Assembly (NCBI RefSeq): GCF_950295315.1
Contig: NC_080175.1
Location: 71,617,109 to 71,681,108, forward strand
Origin: Erinaceus europaeus
Lineage: Eukaryota; Chordata; Mammalia; Eulipotyphla; Erinaceidae
Reading direction: 5' to 3'
Length of the DNA: 64,000 nt
Below are positions 23,268-35,284 of the stretch, piece by piece (within the stretch, counting starts at the first letter, position 1; each line of letters opens with the position of its first letter). The position numbers and the translations under genes were made by a program. The notes beneath the pieces were generated by a model, which worked only from the letters and a program-made list of their open reading frames with translations, was not told where the DNA came from and ran no database searches.

Positions 23268-23283
23268 CATTCTTGACATTTCT
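23268..23283. repeat. Target-site duplication of L1-A, left copy
   Basis: 'cattcttgacatttct', identical to 30803-30818. The T run of the L1 tail starts immediately after it. Confidence 0.92.
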
Positions 23284-24646
23284 TTTTTTTTTTTTTTTTT
23301 ATTTAAATTTTTAATTTAAGAAAGGATTAGTGAACAAAAGCATAAGGTAGGAGGGGTACAACTCCACACAATTCCCACCACCCAATCCCCATAACCCACC
23401 CTCTCCCATGCTAGCCTTCCCATTCTCTAGCCCTCTGGGAGCATGGACCCAGGGTCGTTGAGGGTTGCAGAAGGTAGAGGGTCTGGCTTCTGTAATTGCT
23501 TCCCCGCTGAACATGGGCGTTGACTGGTCGGTCCATACTCCCAGTCTGCCTCTCTCTTTCCCTAGTAAGGTGTGTCTCTGGGGAAGCTGAGCTCCAGGAC
23601 ACATTGGTGGGGTCTTCAATCCAGGGAAGCCTAGCCAGCATCCTGGTGGCATCTGGAACCTGGTGATTGAAAAGAGAGTTAACATACAAAGCCAAACAAT
23701 TTGTTGAGCAAACATGGATCCCAAGATTGGAATAGTGGAGAGGAAGTGTTGGGGAGGTACTCACTGCAAACTCTAGTGTAATCCTGCTTTCAGGTATATA
23801 TTTTGCAGTAGTTTATGGATACGTGTGCGCATCCGCTCTCTCTCACAGAAACTGGTGTATGTCTAGGTTATGGGACTTTGTTAGAAAGTGAACTACCTGA
23901 GATGAAATTAGAGTGTACTATAAAAGGAAAGGTCTCACCCGAGTAATGAAGCTGAAGGGTTGTCATTCCACACGTGAAGTCTCTGGATACACTCTGAGGT
24001 GAAGCATGTTGAGATGGCAATCGTTGCTTTGGTTAGGTTGTGATCGGCGGATGCAATATTATTTGGTATGGATTGGGAGAAGCATACGGGAAAGTGAGCC
24101 CTATCCATGGGTGCCAGGACTGGGGGAAGTAGGGGCTCTATAGTGAAGATGTGAGGTTCCTGCTGTCTTAGGGTTCAAAAAGACAATCAATAGTTAATAT
24201 TATCATCACATTATTTGTTAATTGGGTTAACTTTGAAAAGTCCCTTTGTTATGGTTTGCTGTACAGTACCCAGTATCTTGTATATAGCTGTGCTATTGGA
24301 AGCCTCCAATCTACTTGGTCTAGGCTTTTGAGAGAGTCCGCATATCAAATACGTAGCCTATCTATTAAAAAGATTCAGTTTGTCTCCTGAGAACCTTTGA
24401 GACATACAATTGATTTCCCCCTCTCATATTAATTAACTACTGATTTATATGTCTACATTTTGCTAGAAGTGTACATAAACACCATTCCCATCACCAAAGG
24501 ACCGTGACCCATCCCTCCCGCCCATTCCCACCCCCCACTGGCCCAGAAAGCTACATGTCTACCCCTCACCACTGGGTTTTTTCTTTGGTGCCCTACTTAC
24601 AATTTGATCAGATCCTGCTTTTAGTTTCCCTTTCAGATCTTCTAAG

Positions 24647-27600
24647 TCAGCTTCTGTTGATGAGTGGGATCATCCCATACTCATCTTTAACTTTCTGACT
24701 CAGTTCACTTAACATAATTCCTTCTAGCTCTGTCCAAGATGGGTCAGAGAAGGTGGGTTCATTGTTCTTGATAGCTGCATAGTATTCCATTGTGTATATA
24801 TACCACAGCTTTCTCAGCCATTCATCTGTTGTTGGGCACCTGGGTTGCTTCCAGGTTTTAGCTATTATGAATTGTGCTGCTATGAACATAGGAGTACACA
24901 CCTCTTTTTGGTTGGGTGTTATGGAGTCCTTGGGGTATAACCCCAGGAGAGGAATTATTGGGTCATATGGAAGGTCCATGTCTAGCCTTCTGAGGGTTTT
25001 CCAGACTGCTCTCCACAGAGGCTGGACCAATTTACATTCCCACCAGCAATGTAAAAGGGTTCCTCTGTCCCCACATCCTCTCCAGCATTTGTTGCTGCTG
25101 TCCTTTTTGATGTATGCCATTCTTACAGGAGTGAGGTGGTATCTTAGTGTTGTCTTAATTTGCATTTCTCTGACAATCAGTGACCTGGAGCAGTTTTTCA
25201 TATGTTTGTTAGCCTTTTGGATCTCCTCTGTGGTGAGTGTTTTGTTCATTTCCTCTGCCCATTTTTGGATGGGGTCATTTGCTTTTTTGCGGCTAAGTTT
25301 GCTGAGCTCTTTATATATTTTGGTGATTAGTTTCTTGTCTGATGTCTGGCATGTGAAGATCTTCTCCCATTCTGTGAGGGGTCTCTCTGTTTGTTTAATT
25401 GTTTCTTTGGATGTGCAGAAGCTTTTCAATTTGATGTAGTCCCATTGGTTTGTTTCTACTTTGGTCTTCCTTGCAATTGGGTTTGATTCATCAAAGATAT
25501 CCTTGAGGTGTAGATGGGAAAGTGTTTTACCAATGTTTTCCTCTAAGTATTTGATTGTTTCTGGTCTGACATCTAGGTCTTTGATCCATTTGGAGTTGAT
25601 TTTTGTTTCTGGTGAGATAACGTGGTTCAATTTCATTCTTCTGCATGTTTCAACCCAGTTTTCCCAGCACCATTTATTGAAGAGAGCCTCCTTCTTCCAT
25701 TTAATCCTTTGGGCCCCCTTATCAAAGATTAGATGCCCATAGGTGTTGGGATTTACTTCTGGGCTTTCAATTCTGTTCCACTGGTCTGTGTGCCTATTTT
25801 TGTTCCAGTACCATGCTGTTTTGATGATGATGGCTTTATAATATAGTTTAAGATCTGGGAGTGTGATGCCTCCATTTCTGTTTCTTTTCCTCAAGATGGT
25901 TTTGGCAATTCTAGGTGTTTTCAGGTTCCAGATAAATGATTGTAGTGTTTGTTCTATTCTCTTAAAGAAGCTTGGTGGAACTTTGATGGGTATTGCATTA
26001 AATTTGTATATGGCTCTGGGGAGAATGTTCATTTTGATGATATTTATTCTTCCAATCCATGAGCATGGGATATCTTTCCATTTCTTGGTATCAGTTTCTA
26101 TCTCCTTGAGTAGCGACTCATAGTTTTCAGCATACAAGTCTTTCACTTCTTTGGTCAACTTTATTCCTAGGTATTTGATTGATTTTGCTGAAACAGTGAA
26201 TGGGAGTGATTTCTGGATGTCTTCTTCTTCAGATTTAGTGTTTGCATAAAGAAATGCCACTGATTTTTGTACATTGATTTTGTAGCCTGATACCTTGCTA
26301 TATTGCCTAACAACTTCCAGTAATTTTCTACTGGATTCTTTAGGTCTTTCTATGTATACTATCATATCATCTGCAAATAGTGAGAGCTTGACTTCTTCCC
26401 TTCCAATCTGTATCCCTTTGATTTCTTTCTCTTGCCTGATTGCTATGGCAAGAACTTCCAATACTATGTTGAAGAGTAACGGTGACAGTGGGCAGCCCTG
26501 TCTAGTCCCTGATCTGAGGGGGAATGCTTTCAGCTTCTCTCCATTGAGTATGATGTTGGCTGTAGGTTTGCTATATATAGACTCCACTATCTTGAGGAAT
26601 TTCCCATCTATTCCCATTTTTTGTAGAGTTTTGAGCATGAATGGGTGTTGGATTTTGTCAAAGGCTTTCTCTGCATCTATTGAGATAATCATGTGGTTTT
26701 TGGCTTTGCTTTTATTGATGTGATGAATGACATTGATTGATTTACGGATGTTGAACCAGCCTTGCATTCCTGGGATGAATCCCACTTGGTCATGATGAAC
26801 AATCTTTTTGATGTGTTGCTGTATCCGGTTGGCCAAGATCTTGTTTAATATTTTGGCATCTATGTTCATCAGAGATATTGGTCTGTAGTTTTCCTTTTTT
26901 GTTCTGTCCCTATCAGCTTTTGGTATCAGGGTGATGTTGGCTTCATAAAAGGTGGAAGGGAGTATTCCTGTTTCTTCAATCTTATGGAATAGCTTAAGAA
27001 GTATGGGTATTAACTGTTTCCTGAAAGTTTTGTAGAATTCGTTTGTGAAGCCATCTGGTCCAGGACTTTTGTTGTTGGGGAGATTCTTAATAACGGTTTC
27101 AATTTCTTTGTCTGTGATTGGTGCATTTAGATTTTGTAGTTCTTCTTGGTTCAGTTTTGGAAGTGCATAGGTTTCTAGGAATTGTTCCATTTCTTCCAGA
27201 TTCTCTAGCTTGGTGGCATATAGTTCTTTATAGAAGTTTCGCAGAATTCTCTGGATTTCTGTGGTGTCAGTTGTGATATCTCCTGTATCGTTGACAATTC
27301 TATTAATTTGAGTCTTCTCTCTTTTTTGTTTGGTGAGTCTGGCTAGGGGTTTGTCAATTTTGTTTAATCTTTCAAAGAACCAACATTTGGCTTCATTGAT
27401 CTTTTGTATGGTTCTTTTATTTTCGATGTTGTTTATTTCTGCTCTAACTTTAGTGATTTCTGTCCTTCTGGTTGCTTTAGGGTTCCTTTGTTCCTCTTCC
27501 TCTAAGTCCTTGAGGTGTGTAGTAAGTTCGTTCATTTGGGCTTCTTCTTGGTGTTTAATATGTGATTGTATAGCTATAAGTTTCCCTCTCAGTACTGCTT

Positions 27601-28471
27601 TAGCTGTGTCCCAAATATTTTGATAGGTTGTGTCTTCATTTTCATTAGTTTCCAGGAACATTTGAATTTCCTGTTTGAGTGAGTGTCTGACCCAGTGGTT
27701 CTTAAGGAGCATGTTGTTTAGTTTCCAAATTCTATGTCTTTTAATAATTTTCTGTTTGTTGTTAAAAGTTAGTTTTACTCCACTGTGGTCTGAGAAGATA
27801 CTTGGGATGATTTCAATGCTCTTGAATTTATTGATGCTGTCTTTGTGACCTAACATGTGGTCTATCCTTGAGTATGTGTTGTGTGGATTTGAAAAGAAGG
27901 TGTATTCCAGTTTTTTGGGGTGGAGGAGTCTGAAAATGTCCAAGAGGTCTAGTCTGTCAATCTCTTCATTCAATTCTCTTATATCTTTATTGGTTCTCTT
28001 CTTTGTTGATCTGTCTAAGTGTGAGAGTGGGGTATTGAAGTCTCCCACTATTATTGTATTACTATTGATGTATTTTTGAAATTCTTTCAATAGGTGTTTA
28101 ATGTATTTAGATGGTCCCTCGTTGGGTGCATAGATGTTAATAATTGTTAAGTCTTCTTGGCTGATTGATCCTCTTATCATTATGTAATGTCCTTGCCTAT
28201 CTTTTATTACTTTATTTAATTTAAAATCTATCGTGTCTGAGATGAGAATGGCTGTTCCTGCCCTTTTTTGTGGACCGTTAGCCTGTATGATAGTTTTCCA
28301 TCCTTTCACTTTAAGTCTGTGTTTATCTTGTTGTGACAGATGGGATTCTTGCAAGCAGCATATGGTTGGGTTATGTTTTCTGATCCATCCCCCCACCCTG
28401 TGCCTTTTGATGGGTGAGTTTAAGCCATTGACATTTATTGATATTATGGATTTAATGTATTGTAGTGCCAT
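24647..28471 (-). CDS. L1 ORF2 protein (endonuclease and reverse transcriptase), intact
   Basis: The protein nicks target DNA and copies L1 RNA into it. The open frame runs from 28486, giving 1279 residues. I choose the Met at residue 6 (MALQYIKS, 28471; 1274 residues) because the broken L1-B keeps the same MALQYIKS start. Residue numbers count from 28486. The AP-type endonuclease spans about 15-240, with N20, E47 in QESHL, GDFN at 148-151, the SRID block at 206-209 and SDHS at 232-235. The reverse transcriptase spans about 470-770, with D604 in SIDAEKAF and FADD at 704-707. A cysteine-rich C-terminal motif has C1134, C1138, H1146 and C1151. Length matches mammalian L1 ORF2. ORF1 ends about 60 bp upstream, as in other bicistronic L1s. 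All key residues are present. Confidence 0.95.
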   Translation of the reverse strand: MALQYIKSIISINVNGLNSPIKRHRVGGWIRKHNPTICCLQESHLSQQDKHRLKVKGWKTIIQANGPQKRAGTAILISDTIDFKLNKVIKDRQGHYIMIRGSISQEDLTIINIYAPNEGPSKYIKHLLKEFQKYINSNTIIVGDFNTPLSHLDRSTKKRTNKDIRELNEEIDRLDLLDIFRLLHPKKLEYTFFSNPHNTYSRIDHMLGHKDSINKFKSIEIIPSIFSDHSGVKLTFNNKQKIIKRHRIWKLNNMLLKNHWVRHSLKQEIQMFLETNENEDTTYQNIWDTAKAVLRGKLIAIQSHIKHQEEAQMNELTTHLKDLEEEEQRNPKATRRTEITKVRAEINNIENKRTIQKINEAKCWFFERLNKIDKPLARLTKQKREKTQINRIVNDTGDITTDTTEIQRILRNFYKELYATKLENLEEMEQFLETYALPKLNQEELQNLNAPITDKEIETVIKNLPNNKSPGPDGFTNEFYKTFRKQLIPILLKLFHKIEETGILPSTFYEANITLIPKADRDRTKKENYRPISLMNIDAKILNKILANRIQQHIKKIVHHDQVGFIPGMQGWFNIRKSINVIHHINKSKAKNHMIISIDAEKAFDKIQHPFMLKTLQKMGIDGKFLKIVESIYSKPTANIILNGEKLKAFPLRSGTRQGCPLSPLLFNIVLEVLAIAIRQEKEIKGIQIGREEVKLSLFADDMIVYIERPKESSRKLLEVVRQYSKVSGYKINVQKSVAFLYANTKSEEEDIQKSLPFTVSAKSIKYLGIKLTKEVKDLYAENYESLLKEIETDTKKWKDIPCSWIGRINIIKMNILPRAIYKFNAIPIKVPPSFFKRIEQTLQSFIWNLKTPRIAKTILRKRNRNGGITLPDLKLYYKAIIIKTAWYWNKNRHTDQWNRIESPEVNPNTYGHLIFDKGAQRIKWKKEALFNKWCWENWVETCRRMKLNHVISPETKINSKWIKDLDVRPETIKYLEENIGKTLSHLHLKDIFDESNPIARKTKVETNQWDYIKLKSFCTSKETIKQTERPLTEWEKIFTCQTSDKKLITKIYKELSKLSRKKANDPIQKWAEEMNKTLTTEEIQKANKHMKNCSRSLIVREMQIKTTLRYHLTPVRMAYIKKDSSNKCWRGCGDRGTLLHCWWECKLVQPLWRAVWKTLRRLDMDLPYDPIIPLLGLYPKDSITPNQKEVCTPMFIAAQFIIAKTWKQPRCPTTDEWLRKLWYIYTMEYYAAIKNNEPTFSDPSWTELEGIMLSELSQKVKDEYGMIPLINRS

Positions 28472-28531
28472 TGTTCTAAAAAACAATTTGTTTGCTCTGA
28501 TATATTACAAGTATTATAGTGATGTTCTTGT

Positions 28532-29446
28532 TTATAAGAGGTCTTTTAATACCTCTTTCAGGGCCGGCTTGGTGATAGTTGCCTCCTTTAACTGTTGTTT
28601 GTCTAAGAAGGTTTTGATCCCTCCATCTAGCTTGAATGAAAGTCTAGCAGGATATATAATCCTTGGTTGAAACCCTTTTTCATTCAGGGCTCGATAGATA
28701 TCTTGCCACTCCCTTCTGGCTTTTAGAGTTTGAGTTGAAAAATCTGCAGAAAGTCTTATGGGTTTTCTCCTGTATGTGACTTTTTGTTTCTCTCTTGCAG
28801 CCTTTAGGATCCTTTCTTTATCCTTACTTCTTCTCATTGTGACTATGATGTGTCTTGGTGTTTTCAGGTCTGGGTTGATTCTGTTTGGTACTCTCTGGGC
28901 CTCTTGCACCTTGATATCCTTTCTGTTATTCAGGTCTGGGAAATTTTCTTGTATTATTTCCTCTAGGATGTTTGCTTCCCCTTCCTCTCTTTCTTCCTCT
29001 GGCAGGCCAATTATACGAATGTTACTTCTTTTGAGATCATCCCATATGTCTCTGTTGTTGTTTTCAGTGTCTCTCAATCTCTTTTTAAGCTCTTTCACCT
29101 CTTTCTTAGTTTTCTCTAACTCATCCTCTGTCTGACTAATTCTGTTTTCTGCTTCTGTTAGTCTGCTTTCCCTTGCCTCAGCTTCTTTCTTCATTACAGC
29201 TATTTCAGCTTTCAGTTCTCTAATTGTCTCAAGATAATCAGTATTTTCCTTGGGGGTCTCAACTGTTGTTTCCCTAATACTGCCATTTCTTTCCTCCAAT
29301 GTTGTTTTCATTTCTGTGATTAATAAGTTTATTATTGCTTGCATACTTTTCTTATCTATGGTTACTTCTGACTGATTTGTGGTTTCTTCTGGGCTCTTGT
29401 CTTCATTCATTGGGGTAGCAGTTTTATTTGTTTTTAATCTACCCAT
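28532..29446 (-). CDS. L1 ORF1 protein (RNA-binding chaperone), intact
   Basis: This 304-residue protein coats L1 RNA and forms trimers in the L1 ribonucleoprotein. A charged N-terminal part (1-60) is followed by a heptad-rich coiled coil at about 65-135, rich in Glu and Lys. An RRM starts near SNIRIIGLPE (141-150) and includes PRHIIVTM (197-204). The C-terminal domain holds the basic stretch KVTYRRKPIRLSADFS (222-237). The length is slightly below the human protein. The Met is the first in frame after the 5' UTR. ORF2 follows on the same strand. Confidence 0.94.
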   Translation of the reverse strand: MGRLKTNKTATPMNEDKSPEETTNQSEVTIDKKSMQAIINLLITEMKTTLEERNGSIRETTVETPKENTDYLETIRELKAEIAVMKKEAEARESRLTEAENRISQTEDELEKTKKEVKELKKRLRDTENNNRDIWDDLKRSNIRIIGLPEEEREEGEANILEEIIQENFPDLNNRKDIKVQEAQRVPNRINPDLKTPRHIIVTMRRSKDKERILKAAREKQKVTYRRKPIRLSADFSTQTLKARREWQDIYRALNEKGFQPRIIYPARLSFKLDGGIKTFLDKQQLKEATITKPALKEVLKDLL

Positions 29447-30802
29447 TTTTTTTTAATTTATGTGTTTCTCTCTTTTTTTTTTTTTTAATGTTCTGTTGTT
29501 CCTCAGTTGTTGTGTTTTGAGCACAAGTAACACTGTACTAAATACCTTTATGACAATTGCACTCACCAACCTCCGGAATAACCGTAGCAACTGAAGTAAG
29601 TATTGAAGGAGTTTAATCGTTACCAGTTAGCCAAACAATTTCTCCAGTCCGTGAAAAAATAGTAACCAAATCCCAGTGAAGAAAGAGAAAAGGAAGAGAG
29701 GATAGCAAGAATAGACAGTTATGCAAATTTACTATCCAGTGTATATTCTAAGGGTAACAAGAGTGTAAAGGGAACTAGAGCAGAGATACACACATAGAGA
29801 GTCCACTCTGGGTCAGATTTCTTCCCCAAAGTAATTCACAAATTCAGAAAGTCAAAGAAGAAAGAAGTGTATGACAAGATTAAAAAAAAAAAAAAAAAAA
29901 AAAGAGAGAGAGATTGAGAGAGATAAGAGAGAGAAAAGGGAGAAGATAGGAAGAAGAGTTGTAATTAAAGAGCAGTGCGAGGAACTTCCCAAATGTGTAT
30001 CAGTGAATTAACAAAAAAAAAAAAAAAAAAACACACAAAAAAAAACCCTGTTTGGTGGTATGGGGTATCCTGCTAGTAGCTGGTCCCAGGCACTGCTTAT
30101 GGGGGGAGGGGGGGCGGCGGGAAGGATGTATGCTTGAAAATTAAAAGGAAGAAAAAAGAATTTTTTTCCCCTACTCTAATTCTTAATCCAAATTAAGTTA
30201 TAGAAACATCCTTGGTATGACCGTTATGGCCCCTTATTGGATGGCCTGCTAAAGGCAGAAAATCCTATTGTTTACACGAGATGTGTCCGGAGCTCAAAGG
30301 CTGGCCGCTTCTGCTTCTCCGGGCGCCATTTTCCGGGAAACCCCGCCCTCCAGACTTTTTTAAAGGATTTCTCAAAAATGAAAACTAGCTCCAAGTCCTT
30401 TGATCCAATGAGAGCTATACTCAAGAAGTCTTTGGATCCACCCTCAGGGTCGCGGTGGTCCCTGGCAACTCCCAAGAGGCAGCCCCCGAACTAAAGTGCT
30501 CTCTCCAGGTCCTCTGCCCGCCGCGCTCTGCAACCGGCGGAGGAGCCGCCTTCCCGGGCGGGCGGAGGACAATGCCCGGCGCACTAGCCTTGCCTGGCGC
30601 CGCCTGGGAATTCTGGCGCCCCGCTAGTCCGTGTCACCTTTGCTCTAATTGTTAACCCAAATTAAACTGTAATAACTTCTTTGGTGCCCCCCCCCTTATT
30701 GACTGGCCTGCTAAAGGCAGAAAATCCTACCTTTGCCGACGATGCTATCAGAGCACTCGCTGTTAGCGACTTCTCAGGCCGTCGCCATATTACCTACCCC
30801 CC
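29447..30802 (-). promoter_or_regulatory. L1-A 5' UTR with tandem promoter-like units
   Basis: The region upstream of ORF1 contains A runs (29881-29902, 30012-30030), a G-rich patch near 30100 and a CpG-rich stretch at 30290-30640, far richer than the window background. The block with 'aacccaaattaaactg', 'ggcctgctaaaggcagaaaa' and 'tcctac' at 30645-30802 recurs, diverged, at 30177-30340. The 5' end is therefore at least one full unit plus one truncated unit. L1-B has the block once (41180-41332). L1 promoters are internal and lie in this region; the exact start site is not visible. Confidence 0.75.
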
Positions 30803-30818
30803 CATTCTTGACATTTCT
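30803..30818. repeat. Target-site duplication of L1-A, right copy
   Basis: 'cattcttgacatttct', a perfect match to 23268-23283. Confidence 0.92.
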
Positions 30819-30837
30819 AAGAGTATCTGAATAGCTT

Positions 30838-30864
30838 CTTCTTCTTCTTCTTCTAGCGTTTGCC
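30838..30864 (-). mobile_element. 27-bp retroposon scrap with GAA tail and TSD
   Basis: The insert is (ctt)n followed by 'ctagcgtttgcc', or on the minus strand 'ggcaaacgctag' plus a GAA-repeat tail. It is bounded by the 12-bp direct repeat 'tctgaatagctt' (30826-30837 and 30865-30876). The same 3' end is found on the 153-bp element at 60538-60690. It looks like an extremely 5'-truncated insertion that keeps only 12 non-repeat bases. Confidence 0.65.
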
Positions 30865-30876
30865 TCTGAATAGCTT

Positions 30877-31682
30877 ATCTTTAAGAAAAGGACTTGAATA
30901 GTTTAAACTTAATGACCAAGCAGGAACCTTGTTTTACAATAAGCAATACCAAAAGAAAGTGTACAGCATTATTTTGCTTTACTGAGTTACTCCTCAACTC
31001 AACTTGCCATCCTGTTTTGCTTCAGTCAGCTAACAGTTTAGAACCCCAAATTACTATTTATTAAAATTCATCCTAGTGATTTCATACCAAATGAAGAGAA
31101 AGTATGTCACTTGTTATCCAAAACATGGATACTACTTAGAAGGCTAATCTGGGTATGTCATTCTTGAGACTTTTAACAAAAAAACGCATGTCACATACAT
31201 ATTAAGAGTATGATATGTCAGTGTCCTGAAAAAGATACAGGGGAAAAAAAGAATCACAGGAACCCCTGTAAAGAAAGGGTTTATTGGTTTAAGAACAATT
31301 TAAGTAAGAAACATAACTAGTCTACACATGTGACCATTTTTCTAGTAACTTACCCCATGAAACCCCTTTTCAAGTATACTGTTTTCATATCTGCATTTTA
31401 GTATATGCTTCTATTTTTTTTTTACTGTTGGCTGAATTAGTTTTGTTACTTTCATCTTCTTTGTTCCCCCATTCAAGCCATTACCTACTACTCTACTGAC
31501 ACGAGACACCTACTTTTCTCAACTGAACACTTTCAACATCTTATCACGGTCTCTTGCTCTATTCTAGCTTCTTCTCTTAACTCATGCTCTAGAGTAGCTG
31601 AACACAATTTTCAAAACATGAATTGTGTCTTACCTCTTATCTGCCCAAATCAGTTCTCACTGAACTAACTGAAAGTTCCTAA
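30877..31682. other. Non-coding DNA, nothing recognised
   Basis: No feature is recognised. Confidence 0.5.
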
Positions 31683-31890
31683 AGACAAGAGACAGTTCAC
31701 CAGGTAATTTGCATGCTTGGGCATGCCCACAGAGGAGGGGAGAGCCCTAATACCTTTCCTGGGCAGCCCTAAGGCACAGGAGGAAGTTCTGATGGCATTT
31801 CTTCCTATTACTCTCTCTCTCTTCTCTCTCTCCCTGAATGAAAAGGGGGCTGTGAATGCTACAGTATCACATGTCCAAGGCCCAGGCATA
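31683..31890 (+). repeat. Possible SINE, type C-like
   Basis: 'gagacagttcaccaggtaat' and 'tgcatgcttgggcatgccca' resemble the type C head. A CT-rich run at 31811-31833 and 'gctgtgaatgctacag' resemble the later body. The match is weak. Confidence 0.35.
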
Positions 31891-32877
31891 ACCTTCCCCC
31901 CATTTTTTTTCTAAAGCATTCAAATTCCTGCTTTATCTGACTGCTCTCTTTCTGCTCTCATATTATGCTTTAGGCAAACATGTATTTTCTGAAATTTGTA
32001 TTTAACTACCCTCCATTTAAAAATCTGACAATCCTGGTTCATGCCACCCTGTGATTTCTCTGTAACATGTCACTCATAGCAGTCTATGAAAATTCCCTCC
32101 TAAGCTACAATGTTTCTTTTGTTCAATCTCTGGTCCTATCACAGTTTATGTGTTTATCTGCCTGAATATGAATACATTAATCCATGTTCAGTGTACCACC
32201 ATATTTCAATGCCAGCAGAACATCATGAGCATAGTAGAATGAGTGTCAAAATGTATTTCCAAATGAGAAAAAAAAAGAAGAAGAAAGGGAAACAAAGTTA
32301 AAAAGAAGAAGAAATCTATCTAGAATAACTTCTGTGTTCCAAGTCCATGCTGCTTATGCAAATGTCCACAGTTCAATTTTCTGAAAGCATGTAACCTCTG
32401 TGAACCACTGATCATACTCTTAATCATAAAGTATTGTTCAGTCATTTTTACAGATCTCTTGATTATTGTAAATGAAGACATTGGCATATGAACTTGTAAA
32501 TTTAGTTTTTATGATTAAATACTATATGATTTTAATTTTTCATTATAAAGTCTAACTTGATTCCTGATCAATTCTATTTCCTCTCATCATCATGCAAGGA
32601 CACAGGATCCCAGAGTCAAGTTCTGCATAGTCTCTGATTCCCTGCTCTCATCATAACCCTGCCCAGAGGAAATGGAACCAGCTGTAGCACCACATGTAAG
32701 GACCAATTTCTACTCATTATTCACTCTACTGTTACTTCAATACCAGTATTATAAGTGATCTCCCATCTTATTCAAGATTACTGTGTTCATCCAAATATAA
32801 CAATTAAGGCCCATGTCTTTGGAACTAGAAACCACTAGTCTAGTCACTATAACATGGTAGATTTAGAAATGATTCTT
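31891..32877. other. Non-coding DNA, nothing recognised
   Basis: An A/G-rich patch at 32264-32312 is the only compositional feature. Confidence 0.5.
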
Positions 32878-32991
32878 AGGGCTGGAGAGACAGCATATTG
32901 GTTATGCAAAAGACTTTCATGCTTCAGGCTCTGAGATCCCAGATTCAGTCCATAGCACTACTATAAACCAGAGCTGAGTGCTGCTCTGGTC

Positions 32992-33049
<58 letters not shown>

Positions 33050-33085
33050 CTGTATCTTTCCATCATTAAACTAAAATAAATAAAA
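32878..33085 (+). repeat. SINE, type D with embedded (GT)n
   Basis: 'gggctggagagacagcatat', 'aaaagactttcatgcttcag', 'gctctgagatcccagattca' and 'agctgagtgctgctctggtc' define the best type D copy. A (GT)n run of about 26 units at 32993-33044 sits between its body and the A-rich tail. Confidence 0.75.
32993..33044. repeat. (GT)n microsatellite
   Basis: About 26 uninterrupted GT units inside the SINE. Confidence 0.95.
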
Positions 33086-33499
33086 ATATTAGAAATAGAA
33101 AATATTCTGTAATTTTGGATATCAATATTGAGGTCTATAGAATGAGACTAAATTACCTAAAGTATTACTATGCTAATTACTTCAGATTATTTTCCTCTGC
33201 TTGAGCCCAATAATCTAAATATTCCAAAACCAAGATTTCTTTCAAAGCTACGTTTCCTTAGCTACATCAAAGGGTATGAATTCATATACTTGTAGTGACC
33301 AGACAGGGAATGTGAGATATTGATCTGATGGAATGTAAAAGAAAACAGGGAGATAAGGCAAACTGAGTAGATCATGGAGAGTTTATGTAGAGAAAGCAGT
33401 TTACTCATAGTAGGCAACTATTGCCATTTGCTGTGTGAAAACCTAAACCTAGCATTTAAAGATGATCTGTTTGTATTTTGTATTGGTCACTGTTCTGGG
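33086..33499. other. Non-coding DNA, nothing recognised
   Basis: No feature is recognised. Confidence 0.5.
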
Positions 33500-33640
33500 C
33501 CAATTTTTTTGCCAGTTAGAGAGATATAGAGTGGGGGCAGGGAAAGGGGAGATTATTGCACAGAACTTCCTTCAGTGCAGTGGGGAATGGGCTCAAACCT
33601 GGCTCACATTATTCATTAGTTCTCTGCTCCTGTTATTATT
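33500..33640 (-). repeat. Old SINE, type E
   Basis: 'ttagagagatatagagtggg', 'acttccttcagtgcagtggg' and 'gctcaaacctggctc' follow the type E order. It is heavily decayed. Confidence 0.45.
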
Positions 33641-35284
33641 ATTTTTTTTTTGTTAAAGACGATAATAGATTCAATGGAAATGGATCACAACCAACTAGGA
33701 TATATTCCCTAAGCACTCTTTAAAGAATTTATATATTTTTGGTAATTATAATAAGACCCACATATGCAACATTCTTAAGACAATTAAGAAATATTCTGTT
33801 TTCTATACTAAGAGCTCTAAACATGTTTGAAATAATTGTCACACTTGTATGAAATATGACTTTTTTTGACATTTTTTTTCTTTTTTATTTAAGAAAGGAT
33901 TAATTAACAAAACCATAGGGTAGGACGGGTACAATTCCACACATTTACCACCACCCAATCTCCGTATACCACCCCCTCCCCTGATAGCTTTCCCATTCTC
34001 TATCCTTCTGGGAGCATGGACCCAGGGTCATTGTGGGTTGCAGAAGGTAGAAGGTCTGGCTTCTGTAATTGCTTCCCCGCTGAACATGGGCGTTGACTGG
34101 TCGGTCCATACTCCCAGTCTGCCTCTCTCTTTCCCTAGTAGGGTGGGTCTCTGGGGAAGCGCAGCTCAAGGATGCATTGGTGGGGTCTTCAGTCCAGGGA
34201 AGCCTGGCCAGCATCCTGATGACATCTGGAACCTGGTGACTGAAAAGAGAGTTAACATGCGAAGCCACGTTGAGCAATCATGGAAACAAAGCTTGGAATA
34301 GTGGAGAAAAAGTGCTGGGGGGGGGGGTGAACTCACTGAAAACTCTAGTGTACCTCTGCTTCCAGGTATATATTTTTGCAGTAGTTTACGGATACGCTCT
34401 CTCTCACAGAAACTGATGTATATCTAGGTTTTGGGACTTTGTTAGAAAGTGAAGCACCTGAGATGAAATTAGAATATACTATGAAAGGAAAGGTCTCATC
34501 TGAGTAATGAAGCTGAAGGGTTGTCATTCCACACGTGAAGTCTCTGGACACAGTCTGAAGGGAAGCATGTTGAGGTGGCAATCCTTGTGTTGGTTAGGTT
34601 GTGATCAGCAGATGCAATATTATTTGATATGGATTGGGAGAGGCATACGGGAAAGTGGGCCCTATCCAAGGGTTCCAGGACTGGGGGAAGTAGAGGCTCT
34701 ATAGTGGAGATGTGAGGTTCCTGCTGTCTTAGGGTTCAAAAAGACAATCGATAGTTAATGTTATCTTCACATTATTTGGTAATTGGGTTAACGTGGAAAA
34801 GTCCTTTTGTTAGGGTTTCCTGTACAGTACCCAGTATCTTGTATATAGCTGTGCTATTGGTTGCTTCTGATCTACTTAGTCTAGGCTTTTGAGAGAGTCT
34901 GCATATCAATTACACAGCCTATATATTAAAAAGATTCAGTTTGTGTTTTGAAAAACTTCAAGACACAATTAACTTTCCCCCACTCATATTAATTAACTAG
35001 TGATTTATATGACTACATTTTACTAGGAGTGTACATAGACACCATTCCCACCAACAAAAGACTATGACCCATCCCTCCCACCCACTCCCACCCACTACTA
35101 AACCCAGGAAGCTGCATGTCTACCCCTCACCACAGGGTTTTTACTTTGGTGCCCTACTTACAATTTGGTCAGGTCCTGCTTTTAGTTTCCCTTTCAGATC
35201 TTCTTCCTCAACTTCTGTTGATGAGTGGGATCATCCCATACTCATCTTTATCTTTCTGACTGAGCTCACTTAATATAATTTCTT

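Larger units (their letters stand above)
23284..30802 (-). mobile_element. Full-length L1 LINE (L1-A), apparently intact
   Basis: A 7.5-kb element in minus orientation. The left end is a T run (its poly(A) tail), then about 1.35 kb of 3' UTR, ORF2, ORF1 and a 1.36-kb 5' UTR. The identical 16-bp sequence 'cattcttgacatttct' sits at 23268-23283 and 30803-30818 as TSD. No stop or frameshift breaks either ORF. The perfect TSD, open ORFs and a 5' end with CpG-rich promoter-like DNA mark a young copy that may be retrotransposition-competent. Activity itself cannot be shown from sequence. Confidence 0.95.

Noticed and set aside
24792..28670. Plus-strand open frames of 60-215 codons
   Set aside because: They lie antisense to the intact L1 ORF2 and ORF1 and have no features of their own.
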